Under the pieces are notes generated by a model. It was not told where the DNA came from. It saw only the letters and a program-made list of their open reading frames with translations, and did not search any database. From Carex sylvatica (Eukaryota > Streptophyta > Magnoliopsida > Poales > Cyperaceae): a stretch of 64,000 nucleotides of DNA. The stretch covers positions 248,001-312,000 of the forward strand of contig CAXKVR010000195.1 of assembly GCA_964058845.1 (NCBI GenBank), written 5' to 3'. The position numbers and the translations under genes are program-made. This document shows positions 44,576-55,749 of the stretch, piece by piece. Numbering within the stretch: the first letter of the stretch is position 1; every line of letters begins with the position of its first letter.

Positions 44576-47522
44576 TTATCGCTCTTGTTCGGGATCGTCC
44601 CCGACCTCGACGTCCTTCCATAATTCTAAATAAAGAGAAATTTTTCATTAAGTTTACATATACTTATTTCATGCAATTAACGAGTTGTTAGCCGCGACAA
44701 CCCGAGTATATCGTACCCCACTCACGTATCCTATCAGTCTGGTTAGGGCTTACAAAACCTGGCTCTGATACCACCAAAGAGAACTGTCACACCCCACGGC
44801 CATGGGTCGCAACAGTCCCCCTCCGTGAGCATACAACTCCGTGTATGATTACAAGGTAGATCAACATATACTCAGAAATTCATGACAATTAAAATATAAA
44901 CAAGTTTCTAAATATAAATCGGAATACATCAAGGTATCACATATGGATACCGACTATCAGGTATGACATAGAGAGTTATACAACCAAAAATAATATATAT
45001 ATATTCTCTAGCCAACTATCCAAATATCTACGGAGGTAATGGTGATCTATACCGGAGGCCTACTGATCGCGTGCCTCCCCAGACTCAGACGCACCAGAAC
45101 CTGTAACATAACCCAAAGGGTGGGGGTGAAAAATAAAATTCTCAGTGCGAATTTGCCACTATCAGATTATTAAACTTGCAATCAGATTTCATATTCAAAA
45201 ATAAAACCCATACCCTCGCAATTCAAACAGATACATATTTGCAAAGAAAAGAAATGCAGATGCTCGACAACAATTAACCAAATGAATCACAATTAACGAA
45301 ATTTTCAAGATGAATCTCAAATACAACACAATTTGGCTTAACTCGACTATTATACGGGCTTGTAACAACTACAGATGTTCAATCGAGCTGGATCCTTTAT
45401 CTGACTCTCGTCTGTAAGGTTACTGACACCTACAGACGTTCCACCGAGCTGGACCATTTATCTGACATATATCTGTAATTGTTTGGCCTAACCATTTTCT
45501 AAGATCTGGTTCGAATCATATAAGAAAAATTCGCTTTGAAATCATTTCAATATTCGTATTATTCAATTGACCGTCAAAACGCATTAACACGTAGAAAAAT
45601 GCCACCGAGCCACAGATGTTACACTTGTCACCCATGATTTCCAATCCACACATCAATTCAATCACTCACCCCTCGTCCCAACCGGTACTGAGAAAACTGA
45701 GGGCCATTCACCTAAAGCGCTAGAAGGATTCCGGGCTCAAAGTCAGCCATACGACTCAACTTTGAAAATTCGTCGGATCCAAGTCAGTCATACGGCTCAA
45801 CTTCATAAATTCGCACACATATACATTCTCAATCATCAATTCGTTGTGATTTTCAACCAAAATCAGATCATAATAGATCGATACAACTGACAACCATACC
45901 AACATGCAAATCATTCAATTCACGATAATTCTAGTTTAATTTGATTGGGTTATGCATATGAGTTACACAATTCAATGATACAATCAATCAGATATTCAAC
46001 ATGACAAACGAATAAACAGTTTAATTTTTAAAAATAAAATATCAAACAAGTCCAAGAATCCCGCACCTGTTTACGACGAGCGTATTGCTAAATTACTGAT
46101 CATGCGTCTCGAAATGTCCCGCGAATTCTTGCGCGACCGAGTATACACTTATATTACATGTATACTTTGTTTAAATCCTGGTTTTACAGTCGAAATAGTC
46201 ACTCGAGATCATTGATGGCTTATACGTTCCTATGCTTCGGTATCAATTCTTTCGATTTCTTCCTTTTTATTAACCACTCTAAAACTCACACACTTTACAT
46301 CTGGGTCCTCTAACCCATATGCAACTCCAATTTGGTTCATTTGTAGGTATACCAATTTACCGTCTCATTATCTCAGGTTCTCGTAACAATTAGATTTTTC
46401 GATTAATTAAACCCTAATTTGGTCAAAATTTGAATTAATTGCTAGAGGTCAAGGTTGAGGGAGAGGTTTACCGATTACACGTCTATTTAGTTGGGTTAGC
46501 CTAATAAATCAACCACATTTTTCAAATTTTGGATTTGGTACCGAGAATCCCCAAAATTGTCAAGAATCTCAAAATTGAGATGAAATCGAGAAAATAATTG
46601 ATAAATAACCAACAAGGAAGTTCAAAGGACTAGTCCACGAGTAATTCAACACAAATCTTGAGTTTAAAATGAAAACTCGAGAAATCGAGAAAATCCGAGA
46701 TTTTGAGAGAGAAGAGGAGAGAAAGAAATACCGAATAGAATGGCTAGGAGAGATCTACGACCAATTTCTCGACGCTACCTTCGATTTCACGGGCTTTGGG
46801 GCAATCTGGAGGGAGGGAGAGCTCTCTCTCTCTCTTTTCTTCTCTCTTGGGGCGGAACACACAGGGCAGAGGGGAAAGGGACGGAGGAGAAAGAGAGAAA
46901 GAAGAAAAAGAGGAAAAACTGGGTTTTTGTTAAAAATTCCTCTGAGTGCGAACGCACTCGTTTTCAGTGCGGGTCAGCCACCTGCACTCAGCCCTTGTCA
47001 GAATTCAAACGGCACAGAAAACATAGAAAAATCCTCTAGTGTGGACGCACTCATTTTCAGTGAGGGTCAGTCACCCGCACTCATCACTTGGACAATTTTT
47101 TATGACTTCAGAAAAATCACAAGAAATTCATGAGCGCGGACGCATTAAATTTCAGTGCGGACGCACTCAGTACTTAGTCAATTTTTTCATCAAAACGGCA
47201 CTGAATCAAGAAAAGTCCGAGCTTAATGCATCCGCATTGAAATTCAGTGCGGGTCAAGACACCCGCACTCAGGACTTAGTCAAATTTCAGAAAAATAGCT
47301 AGAGGCTGTGCAGATCATCCATTCGCACTCACCACCGGTGCGGACGCACTGAGCCTATAAGATTCCAGAATTTCGTATTTTAGACGTGGTTTCGATTCAC
47401 ACTTGATTTACTTATCTAGAAAAACCTTAATTAAGGTTTAAACTTTTATTTTATTAGCACAATTTTTGATTCTTACTTTTAAATCCCTTGAAAATAAATT
47501 ATAAAAATTTCGTAACGTAACA
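44576..47522 (-). mobile_element. Ty3/gypsy 5' LTR, leader and start of gag
   Basis: On the minus strand an LTR runs from 47522 (TGTTACGTTACGAAATT) to 44785 (GGGGTGTGACA), 2,738 bp. After 11 bases comes TGGTATCAGAGCC (44773-44761), the tRNA-iMet primer site. A gag-like start codon follows at 44621 with 'MEGRRGRGRSRTRAINP', the Arg/Gly-rich opening common in plant chromoviruses. Soon after, the sequence becomes unrelated, so the body and 3' LTR are missing. Within the LTR, 46900-47350 carries repeated AGTGCGGACGCACTC-type words. The precise outer LTR edge is inferred from its TG...CA form. Confidence 0.75.
44761..44773 (-). promoter_or_regulatory. tRNA-iMet primer-binding site
   Basis: TGGTATCAGAGCC on the minus strand, complementary to the 3' end of plant initiator tRNA-Met, 11 bases from the LTR end. 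It primes minus-strand DNA synthesis in this element class. Confidence 0.85.
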
Positions 47523-48059
47523 ACTAGACCCTAGACCCTAAGGACTAAATTCAATAGGATGGCCCGAACAAATCTTTTTTCCCCTGCTTTTTTCCTTTGA
47601 CCTTTATGAGTTGGCAGAACTATAAAAAGAGCATAGAAAATTATTTGACTTACATAAACATCAAATAATTCAGTTTTTCTATGTTTTTCTCCATTGTGAC
47701 TCTCAAATCAATTTTTTTTATTTTTTTGCGAACTTAGCTTTTTTGTTTAACATATTTCATATTTAATTATTCATTTGTTTTCATATTTGAATTTTGTTAA
47801 TTATTATTTATATCTTAATTCATATGACTCAATTATTCGTTCGTATATATATTTGAATCCATATTTGTAGATTATCCACTCTATATATCTGTTTAAGATG
47901 AATTTAATTGTACATTTTAACATTCATATACTATCCGTATTCGTATACATTTTAACATCAAATAATTGTACATTTTAACATCAAATAATAAATGATTTTT
48001 TTAGCATAATATTGCATAATTTCCGGAGAAAAAAATAGCAGTTGAAAGAACTATATATG
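47523..48059. other. Upstream region of the Hsp70 gene
   Basis: AT-rich. A TATAAAAAGAG word lies at 47621, far from the gene. A TTCCGGAGAA at 48021 looks like a weak heat-shock-element pair. No strong array of alternating GAA/TTC boxes was seen, so strong heat induction is not obvious from the sequence. Confidence 0.35.
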
Positions 48060-48068
48060 TATATAAGG
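48060..48068 (+). promoter_or_regulatory. Candidate TATA box of the Hsp70 gene
   Basis: TATATAAGG lies 135 bp before the start codon, a reasonable distance for a plant core promoter with a leader of about 100 nt. The surroundings are AT-rich, so the match has limited weight. Confidence 0.4.
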
Positions 48069-48202
48069 GTAAAACTATCTATAAATCTGTTAAAAATAGA
48101 AAAGTGTTATGTTAATATTAGCACCAAGAATTAAGAGTGTTGAAAATAACTAATCAAATATATCTAGCAGAGATAACAGCTGTAACCAACAAATTATAGG
48201 CC

Positions 48203-51046
48203 ATGGCTGGAAGGAGCCCCGCAATCGGAATAGACCTCGGCACAACATACTCCTGCGTCGGGGTCTGGCGGAATGATCGAGTGGAGATCATTTCCAATGA
48301 CCAGGGAAACCGTACGACGTCTTCTTGCGTTGGCTTCAAAGAAACTGAGAGACTCGTCGGTGATGCGGCTAAGAATGAGGCCACTAGCAACCCTACCAAT
48401 ACTGTCTTTGGTGTGTCTCGCTCTTCTAAAGCACGGAGTTTCGTATTTATTTCTCAAATAATTTGCCACATTCTTAAATTTCTCACTGGAGTTTTTTTTT
48501 TTAAGGGTTAGTGGAGTAACCACCAAGAAATATATTGATAAAAAAAATATATGTATATTTACAAGAGCCTTTTGCCTATGAACTCATCCTACCTAGTACC
48601 TATTTAAGTGTACTTATTTCTCACTGGAGTTCCTAAATGTTGTATTTTATTTGGAGGCTTACCTCTGTACACAAAGTAAAACCAAAAGCACCAAATTTCT
48701 CCTTCTTTCACCAAATTTATTTTAACAGGTACCCCTCACCTTCATTTTATTATCAATTGGATGTTTTGCCATTACCATAAAATGTGTCATTTTCTTATCA
48801 ATTGAATGTTTTCGCACCCAACATATCATGAAATTTTCCATTCTGCCAAAGAATTGTGTTGTGGGGAGGGGGGGTTGGTTTGATCTCCACAGGGCAAAAT
48901 ATCAGGACAACAAAACTCGTAGTACTTTATCAATCTGCTCTTTTATCATTATTTATTTGTTTTATTTGGTGCTCCTGCTTGATGCTTCTTTAGATGTTCA
49001 TATTTTTGACTTAATTGAGTCTTAGTTCATTATTGAAGTTTACCTTGTAAGTAACGAACTCTCTGTTATGTTCTGATGTTCAAAATAGTGCCAACAACTT
49101 GATGCGAGTAGAATACAGTATTTTGGATGTAAAATATATGCTACTTGATGTGACCAATCCGTGTGGTTGCTGCTACTAGGAAAAGTCTGTTTTGTGAATT
49201 TTCTTGGACCGGACAAATTTGATTTTTTTTTTTAATAAAATGTACGATTAGAATTTAAATAGTTAGTTGATTTTATTAGAGCATTTTCTTGTTGAGTATA
49301 TTATTTATCAATTATTTATTGTATAATTGACTCGTAGAATGTAACATACCAATAGAAGAGTAATTTTATGGCTTAAAATTAGCATAATGATTTTCTTGTT
49401 TTAATTTTATTTTAGCTGTCAAGCGGTTGATTGGCACACGCTTTTCTGATCCATGCGTTCAAAGTGACAAGAAGCTCTGGCCTTTCAAGGTAATTGAGGG
49501 CAATGATGACCGGCCCAATATCATTGTCGATTATCAAGGTGAGGAGAAGCACTTTGCTGCTGAGGAGATATCTGCAATGATTCTTACAAAGATGAAAGAC
49601 GTGGCAGAGGCATTCCTCGGTTGCACCGTAAAAGATGCCGTAGTCACTGTCCCTGCATACTTCAATGATGCCCAGCGTCAGGCCACCAAAGATGCTGGTC
49701 TTATTGCTGGCCTAAATGTTATGCGTATAATGGATGAGCCGACTGCAGCTGCTGTGGCTTACGGCTTTGATACAAATGAGGTTAATTCTTCTGTGAAGAA
49801 GAATTTGCTTATATTTGACCTTGGTGGTGGCACTTTTGATGTCTCCTTGCTTAGTATTAGCAATGGTGTAATTGAGGTGAAGGCCACTGCTGGTGACACC
49901 CACCTTGGTGGGGAGGACTTTGACAACCATATGGTGAAATTTTTGGTTGAAGAGTTTAGAAGGAAGCATAGGAAGGAAATTAGCAGCAATCCGAGGGCTT
50001 TGAGGCGCCTCAAGACTGCATGTGAACAGGCGAAGAGAATCCTCTCCACCACCACTCAAACTACTGTCAGCATCGATTGTCTCTATGAGGGAACTGATTT
50101 CTATTCCACAATAACTCGTGCACGGTTTGAAGAGCTCAACATGGACCTTTTTGAAAAATGTATTGAGACTGTTGCAAGGTGTCATAAGGATGCTGGTATA
50201 GACAAGGACAACATTGATGCGGTGGCTCTCGTTGGTGGTTCTACCCGGATTCCAAAAGTCCAACAGCTCTTGAAGAATTATTTTAGTGGTAAGGAGCTAT
50301 GGAAAAGCATTCACCCAGATGAAGTTGTCGCATATGGTGCTGCTGTACATGCTGCAAATTTAAGTGGGCAAGGTACTAAGGAGATCAGTAATTTGGTGCT
50401 CATTGATGTTACCCCGCTTTCGCTTGGCATTGATGTATTAGGTGATATTACATCTGTCATCATTCCAAAGAACACGCCAGTACCAACACAGAATTCGCAG
50501 CTGTACAGAACGATCTCTGATTTCCAATCTGTAGCACCGATCACAGTTTATGAGGGAGAGCGTGTGCAGAGTAAAGATAACAATTTACTTGGCCATTTTT
50601 CATTATCTGGGATCCATCCTGCTCCAAGAGGTGAAACCATGGTGAATGTATCTTTTAAAATTGATAGCGACGGCATATTGCATGTATCTGCTGAGGAACC
50701 AGTTAGCGGTACAAAGAAAGAAATCACCTTGATCAATATAGAGGGAAGGCTCAGCAAGCAGGAGATAGATAGGATGGCGCAGGAAGCAGCAAGGAATAGA
50801 ATGGAGGATGAACTGTTTAAAGAGAAGGTTTTAGCCAAGAACTCATTGGAAGAGTATGCATACTCCTTGAGGAAGAAGTTGGTGAAGAACGATAAGGCAT
50901 CAGGTGAATATGCCAAGTACATTGCTGAAGCTGTCGACAAGATGATTGAGTGGCTCAAGCACGATGTGCCCAAGGATGCATACGTGTATCACACCAAGAA
51001 GAAAGAGCTTGAAGAGATGAGCTCCACCCTCTCGAGAATGAGCTAA
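48203..51046 (+). CDS. Cytosolic-type Hsp70 chaperone, shortened C-terminus (612 aa)
   Basis: Exons 48203-48410 and 49416-51046, with a 1,005-bp GT-AG intron splitting codon 70 right after 'NPTNTVF', the classical plant Hsp70 intron site. The signatures are '[10 protein letters not shown]' (residues 8-17), '[14 protein letters not shown]' (192-205) and '[15 protein letters not shown]' (329-343). The linker 'DVTPLSLGI' follows near 390, then the substrate-binding domain and helical lid. It is an ATP-driven foldase of cytosol/nucleus. Oddities: the tail ends '...MSSTLSRMS' and lacks the GGMP-rich stretch and EEVD that bind TPR co-chaperones (usual length about 650). 'SSCVGF' replaces the usual TPSYVAF. 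Residue 70 is Ala where Asp is normal. '[12 protein letters not shown]' replaces the usual ETAGG-type segment. The frame is open throughout, so it is likely a functional but divergent paralogue. Start: the only Met before 'PAIGIDLG'. Confidence 0.95.
48411..49415 (+). other. Intron of the Hsp70 gene
   Basis: 1,005 bp, starts GTGTGTC and ends TTTTATTTTAG. T-rich, with no nested gene or element end recognised. Confidence 0.85.
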
Positions 51047-51144
51047 TATGTTTCTGTTTGTGGAGGTGATTTCTCAAATTTTTTAGTGATGACCAATTTG
51101 AGACTGAATATCTTTGTGATTATGACTAGGATTATTATTCTGAT

Positions 51145-52020
51145 CACTAGTGGAAAATATGGAATCAGGATCGGTTATATACACATATTAGTATCGGAAT
51201 ACAACCGATCCTGATGAAGGCGATACAGATACTACCATAATCTGGATCGGTTAAACAACCGATCTAGATAATCACCTATCTGGATCGGTTCCTATATAAG
51301 GAACCGATCCAGATAGTTATTTTCTGAATTTATATTAAAAACATTATAAAATTCAAAAACTGAGTATCTGGATCGGTTCTATAATAGTGAACCGATCCAG
51401 ATAGTCAGTTATCTGGATCGGTTCACTATTATAGAACCGATCCTAATAGGGTTTAGGGTTTATTTTTAATTATATTTTTTTTTTAAATTTAGATTATTAG
51501 TATCTGGATCGGTTCTATAATAGTGAACCGATCCAGATAGTCAGTTATCTGGATCGGTTCACTATTATAGAACCGATCCTAATAGGGTTTACGGTTTATT
51601 TTTAATTATATATTTTTTTTTAAATTTAGATTATTAGTATCTGGATCGGTTCTTAGCTTAGGAACCGATCCAGATAGTTAAATTGAATCAAAAAAAAATG
51701 TTTTTATAAAATGACCAGCTTCCAAATTTTGCTGGCAAAAATTCTTACTAAATTATCACAAATCAGAAATGAAATGTCACACATCCTAAATTAACTATCA
51801 CATACACATCCTAAATTAAATATCATACACATCCTAAGTTATTACAAAAAATTCATGTTAATACAAATTTAAATTACACACATCCTACAACGTTGTAGTT
51901 ATTCTCGGCCTAATCTCATGTAAAAAAATTTTAACCCACATTTTCCGCAAATTTCCCAAGCGTTGTACATTATGTTAAACAAAAAAAATATTTTTATATT
52001 CTATTCAATCTTATAATATA
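51145..52020 (+). mobile_element. CACTA-type terminus with palindromic subterminal repeats
   Basis: Starts CACTAGTGGAAAATATGG at 51145, 98 bp after the Hsp70 stop. Subterminal repeats are built on ATCTGGATCGGTTC and its complement GAACCGATCCAGAT, several as near-perfect palindromes (for example 51278-51316). A roughly 136-bp unit with two such palindromes is tandemly repeated from 51365, 51501 and, in part, 51638. Further on, ACACATCCTAAATTAA words repeat (51778-51850). The partner terminus and transposase were not found, so the right edge is approximate. Confidence 0.65.
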
Positions 52021-52047
52021 TCTATGTTGCAATGCATGGACACGATA

Positions 52048-52116
52048 CTAGTGCGTGTGCGTGTGCGTGTGCGTGTGCGTGTGTATATCTATAGATAGAT
52101 AGATAGAGAGATAGAG
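52048..52116. repeat. Compound microsatellite
   Basis: GTGTGC-type hexamer repeats, then TAGA and GAGATA repeats. Ordinary simple sequence. Confidence 0.9.
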
Positions 52117-52637
52117 AGATTAGACCTTCTTCAGATATTGTCCGTTTGGAGAAAATGAAGCCTTGCAAGCCTTATATATGCAGCCTATTTATTGCGGTTA
52201 ATACATTTTTCGTTTGGTTAGAGTATGTTACTAATTAAAGTCATATTTTAACCAAACAATTTATATTCGCAAAAGCAGTTTAAATTTACAAAACAATTGA
52301 GATTAAAGTCGATATAAACTCGTCAACAAAAATCTCAATGCAAATCGGAAGGATATTATCGAAGAACATCAAAAACCTTATTTGGTGATGGTTGTTGATT
52401 CAATAATAAAAAATAGAGTAATTATAATTGCAAAACATAATTATATTTAACAATGTTTTATTGAGATATCAAATAAAATAAACTTGACAGTTTTTTCAAA
52501 AGAAGAAAAAAAAAGATGTCAAATTAAGTGAACTGGACGAAAGCAAAAAGATCAAAATTATAACGGACTTATGACAAAAATTGCAAACTTAATCGATCTT
52601 CAAGGAAATTCACGCTCAAGTGAGACGGAAGCAACTC
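52117..52637. other. AT-rich intergenic
   Basis: No gene or element end recognised. Confidence 0.5.
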
Positions 52638-52808
52638 AAAAGGAGGACCCTCTTATTCTCCAATCCGAATCGTTCAAAATCGATCAAACGACTTCAATTA
52701 CTTTTTTCTTTTATATCAATATAATCTATTAAAATGAATCAGATGTAATTGAAGTCGTTTGATTGATTTTGAACGGTTCGGATTGGAGAATAGGAGGGTC
52801 CTCCTTTT
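52638..52808. mobile_element. 171-bp fold-back MITE
   Basis: Inverted arms of about 60 bp start AAAAGGAGGACCCTC and end GAGGGTCCTCCTTTT with a few mismatches. They are separated by about 45 bp of AT-rich loop. As RNA it would form a long hairpin. No clear target duplication, so the superfamily is open. Confidence 0.75.
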
Positions 52809-53186
52809 CTCAAGATTTTTTTCCCCAAAAATTGGTGTTGAAACCGGAATTTTTTTTTCCGGTTTGAGTAGTTTTCGATATACATCTGCAGTTTGGTTAG
52901 TTTTTTAAATTTTTATTTTTTTTGGATATAAATAAAAAAATCGGAACTTAATTGGACTAGTGTTATCAGAACCGGACCGGACCAGCCGGTTGGGTCGGAA
53001 TAAACCGGAACCAGAAGTTATTACAGGTTGGTTCAATAAATAGATCGGATGCGTATCAAAACCGGTCAAAACTGGGTTAATTGATCGGTTTTAACAAAAA
53101 AACTCAGTGAGCCATGCAGTAAAAAATCAGCTCGAGTTAAAATGATTTGCTTTCTCCGCTTATCTCATCTTCTTCAAATCTCCCGT

Positions 53187-53780
53187 CTCTTCTCTCACGA
53201 GATGGGGTTAGGTCTTTGGAGCATTTCTCTAAACTGTTCGACGAAATTCTCCTGAGAAGAAAATTGCCATGCTTTTGGCCAACTCATGTGAAGACTCTAG
53301 CGAAGTACACAATTTTTTCTTTTGGTTCGTTATTTCTCTCCAGCTAACGACTTTTCTAGATCTTGTAAAACCCTTTTTGACATGTTTCCAAAATATACTG
53401 ATTTGATTTCTAGAATAAAAATGGCGCTATCACTTATTCAGTTATTCTAGATAGTTTTCAAGCTTGTGAGGGGGGGGGGGGGGGGGGGGGGGATTGAGAA
53501 ATTATTGGAAGACACGGATCGAAGATTCATGAAAATGGTTTATTTTATGGACTTTAGTATTTACATGGATTATTTATGTAGATGTAAAAGTAGAATGAGA
53601 CTTTATATTTTCCACATACTATGGTTACGAAAGGAACAAACTCCGATTTGCTATTGCACTATAATAATCAATGGTTTGGGTGGCATTATAAGATTTACTG
53701 ATGCATGCCATATGTATGATGAAATGCTGCAGAGACGATTTATACCAGACTTATATAAATTCAGTTATATATTATATTAA
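53187..53780 (+). pseudogene. PPR (Rf-like) gene fragments inside a transposon
   Basis: One frame gives 'SLEHFSKLFDEILLRRKLP', the start typical of Rf-like PPR proteins. Another gives 'FPKYTDLISRIKMALSLIQ'. A third (53646-53750) gives a full 35-residue PPR unit with 'ICYCTIIINGLGG', 'TDACHMYDEMLQRRFIPD' and 'LYKFSYIL'. The pieces are in different frames with stops between, so it is not translated as one protein. PPR proteins bind organellar RNA. A G run (53470-53492) sits between the fragments. Confidence 0.5.
53470..53492. repeat. Poly(G) run of about 23 bases
   Basis: A pure G run in AT-rich DNA. It may form a quadruplex or may be of uncertain length because of sequencing. Confidence 0.85.
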
Positions 53781-53997
53781 CCAATATTTATGTGTGAATT
53801 TTCATAAAAATATATTAAATAATCATTTTTATATGTAGTCTTGATGTCTAATAAATAAAATAATTATTTAAAAAATCAGCGGTTAAACCGATTGAACTAG
53901 CGGTTCGACCAGTAAATCGTTGATCCGAAACTTTTCCGAATCGATGTCTGGTCCGATTCTGATAACATTGAATTGGACTAATCTATAACTATTTTTA

Positions 53998-54260
53998 CAC
54001 TACAAATGAAATTTTTAAAAAAATACAGGGAGGAGAGAGAAACCACTGCCCATGCCTATTTTTAGACCCGGGTCGCAAATATCTTTTGCGGGTGGGAATT
54101 AAAATTCCGGGCTGCAAATTTTTTCCGCGGGTGGGAATAAAAATTCGGAGCTGTAAATTTTTTCAGCGTTTTGAGTATTTTTAAAATTTAAAGTGGAACT
54201 GGTTATTTTTATTAAATTATTTTATAAAATGGATATTTTAAAAAAAAAGTCGGAAATAAA
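53998..54260 (+). mobile_element. Possible CACTA-like terminus
   Basis: CACTACAAATGAAATTTTT at 53998 is followed by three imperfect copies of a GGGTCGCAAAT...TTTTGCGGGTGGGAAT-type unit (54067-54150), like terminal plus subterminal repeats. It starts 20 bp after the hAT target duplication. No partner end was seen. Confidence 0.35.
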
Positions 54261-54753
54261 AGCATGACTATTGGAAACAACCTTGCAATTTTTAAAAATT
54301 TTAATTACTGTTTCAATCACTCCAAATTTTTAAAATTCTTGAATTTGCATATTTTTGTGTCGGTGACTGTGAGTAGAGAGCGAAGGAGAAAGAAAGACGA
54401 TCAATGTCTGCCTCGTGCTCCCTCTCGTCTTCCTCTCCTCAATGGTTTTCTTTTCCTTTTACTACCTCAAGATAAATTTATCATCTTTTTACTCCCTCAA
54501 ATCTAACTCTCTTCTCTTTATGGAAGTCAACTATAATATCATATTCAAAAAATGTGGAACACAAAATTTTCGTTAATCGAAAATAGTTTATATCAATTAT
54601 TGAAGTCAAACAATTTTTATATTCTTTATAGAAGTCAAACAATTTGCGCTATACCAATACTACCAAGTATTTTTTTTCAATATTTTATTATATTCCAAAA
54701 AAATAATGTCACCAAATATTTTGATGCATACCTCAATCCTGCCCCACTGCAGA
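54261..54753. other. AT-rich intergenic
   Basis: No gene recognised. Confidence 0.45.
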
Positions 54754-54761
54754 ATCGAGTC

Positions 54762-55741
54762 TAGGGGTTTGCTAACGAGTACGGGCCGGGCGGTCCGGGT
54801 ATATCCGGGGTTGGGCACGGGTACGGGTATCATGGGTATACGGGTATCACGGGCCGGGTATCACAGATAATTTTTTTAAAACCCGTGCCCGTGGTACCCT
54901 TGACGGGTAGGGCAGTCCAGGTACGGTCCGGTTCGTTTTTTTTTTCTGTTTTTTTTATGGTGTTGTACGAATATTATTACGTGTTTATAATTCGACTTTT
55001 AAAATCAGAATAATTCAATATCAAATAGTGTATATAAATAAATAAAATTTGTAACTTATATATAAAAATTATTCATGAGAAAATTTGTATATTTATTCGG
55101 CTAAATACAAATGTATTTATTTATTTCTTTACACGAGTCATTTTATTTTATTTTCAAATTCTCATTCTAATTTTATACTTTCATAATTTATTTATATCTA
55201 TAAATTTTTAATTTATATTTTAAATTAATAATATATTTTTTAAACGTTGATTTTAAATTGATAATATATTTTCTAAATGTTAATTTATTTTTAATAGGTT
55301 AAATAAAATATAAATCAAAAATATAATTAAATCAGAAACTTTAAAACATGTATAATATATGTATATACATATTTATTTTTTTACATATTGAACATATACA
55401 TATACATAAAATATATGTTTATTTGTTTATATATTGAACATATTTATTAAAAAAAAATTGTATAGGGAGAATTGGGGGAAAATTTGATTTGAATTTTAAA
55501 CTTTTAAAAAAAAGTACACGGGTATAGAGGCACGGACACACAGGTACGGGCATACGGACACGAGTAAACCGGTCCAGGTATGATCAGGTTTTTTCTTGAA
55601 AAGACGTACCCTACCCGTTTTATCCCCTACCCGTGTACCCGTTTACTCGACCTTTACCCGAACACAGACACAGTTATCCTGAATAGCGAGCACGGACGAA
55701 CCGGATACGGACAGCCCCACCCGGATGTTTGCAAACCACTA
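54762..55741. mobile_element. hAT-like non-autonomous element, complete (980 bp)
   Basis: Ends are TAGGGGTTTGC and GCAAACCACTA (10 of 11 inverted match). The flanks ATCGAGTC (54754-54761) and ATCGAGCC (55742-55749) are an 8-bp duplication at 7 of 8. Both subterminal regions are GC-rich with ACGGGTA/TACCCGT repeats, while the middle is AT-rich and noncoding. Same build as 21082-21894. Confidence 0.75.
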
Positions 55742-55749
55742 ATCGAGCC

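Larger units (their letters stand above)
52958..53970. mobile_element. hAT-like element carrying PPR gene fragments
   Basis: Ends are TAGTGTTATCAGAACCGG and, inverted on the right, CAATGTTATCAGAATCGG. They are flanked by a perfect 8-bp duplication AATTGGAC (52950-52957 and 53971-53978), typical of hAT. The 1,013-bp inside has subterminal CCGG/AACCGG words but no transposase. Its middle (53150-53780) carries PPR-like coding fragments, so it looks like a non-autonomous element that took up host gene sequence. Confidence 0.75.

Noticed and set aside
46669..47302. 154- and 99-codon frames with RKRER-rich translation
   Set aside because: They fall inside the gypsy LTR and read GA-rich and repeat sequence.
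49712..50263. 183-codon open frame antisense to Hsp70
   Set aside because: Shadow of the strongly biased Hsp70 codons on the other strand, with no independent motif.
51278..51690. rho-independent-type terminators suggested by palindromes after Hsp70
   Set aside because: They are transposon subterminal repeats. Plant Pol II genes do not use such terminators.
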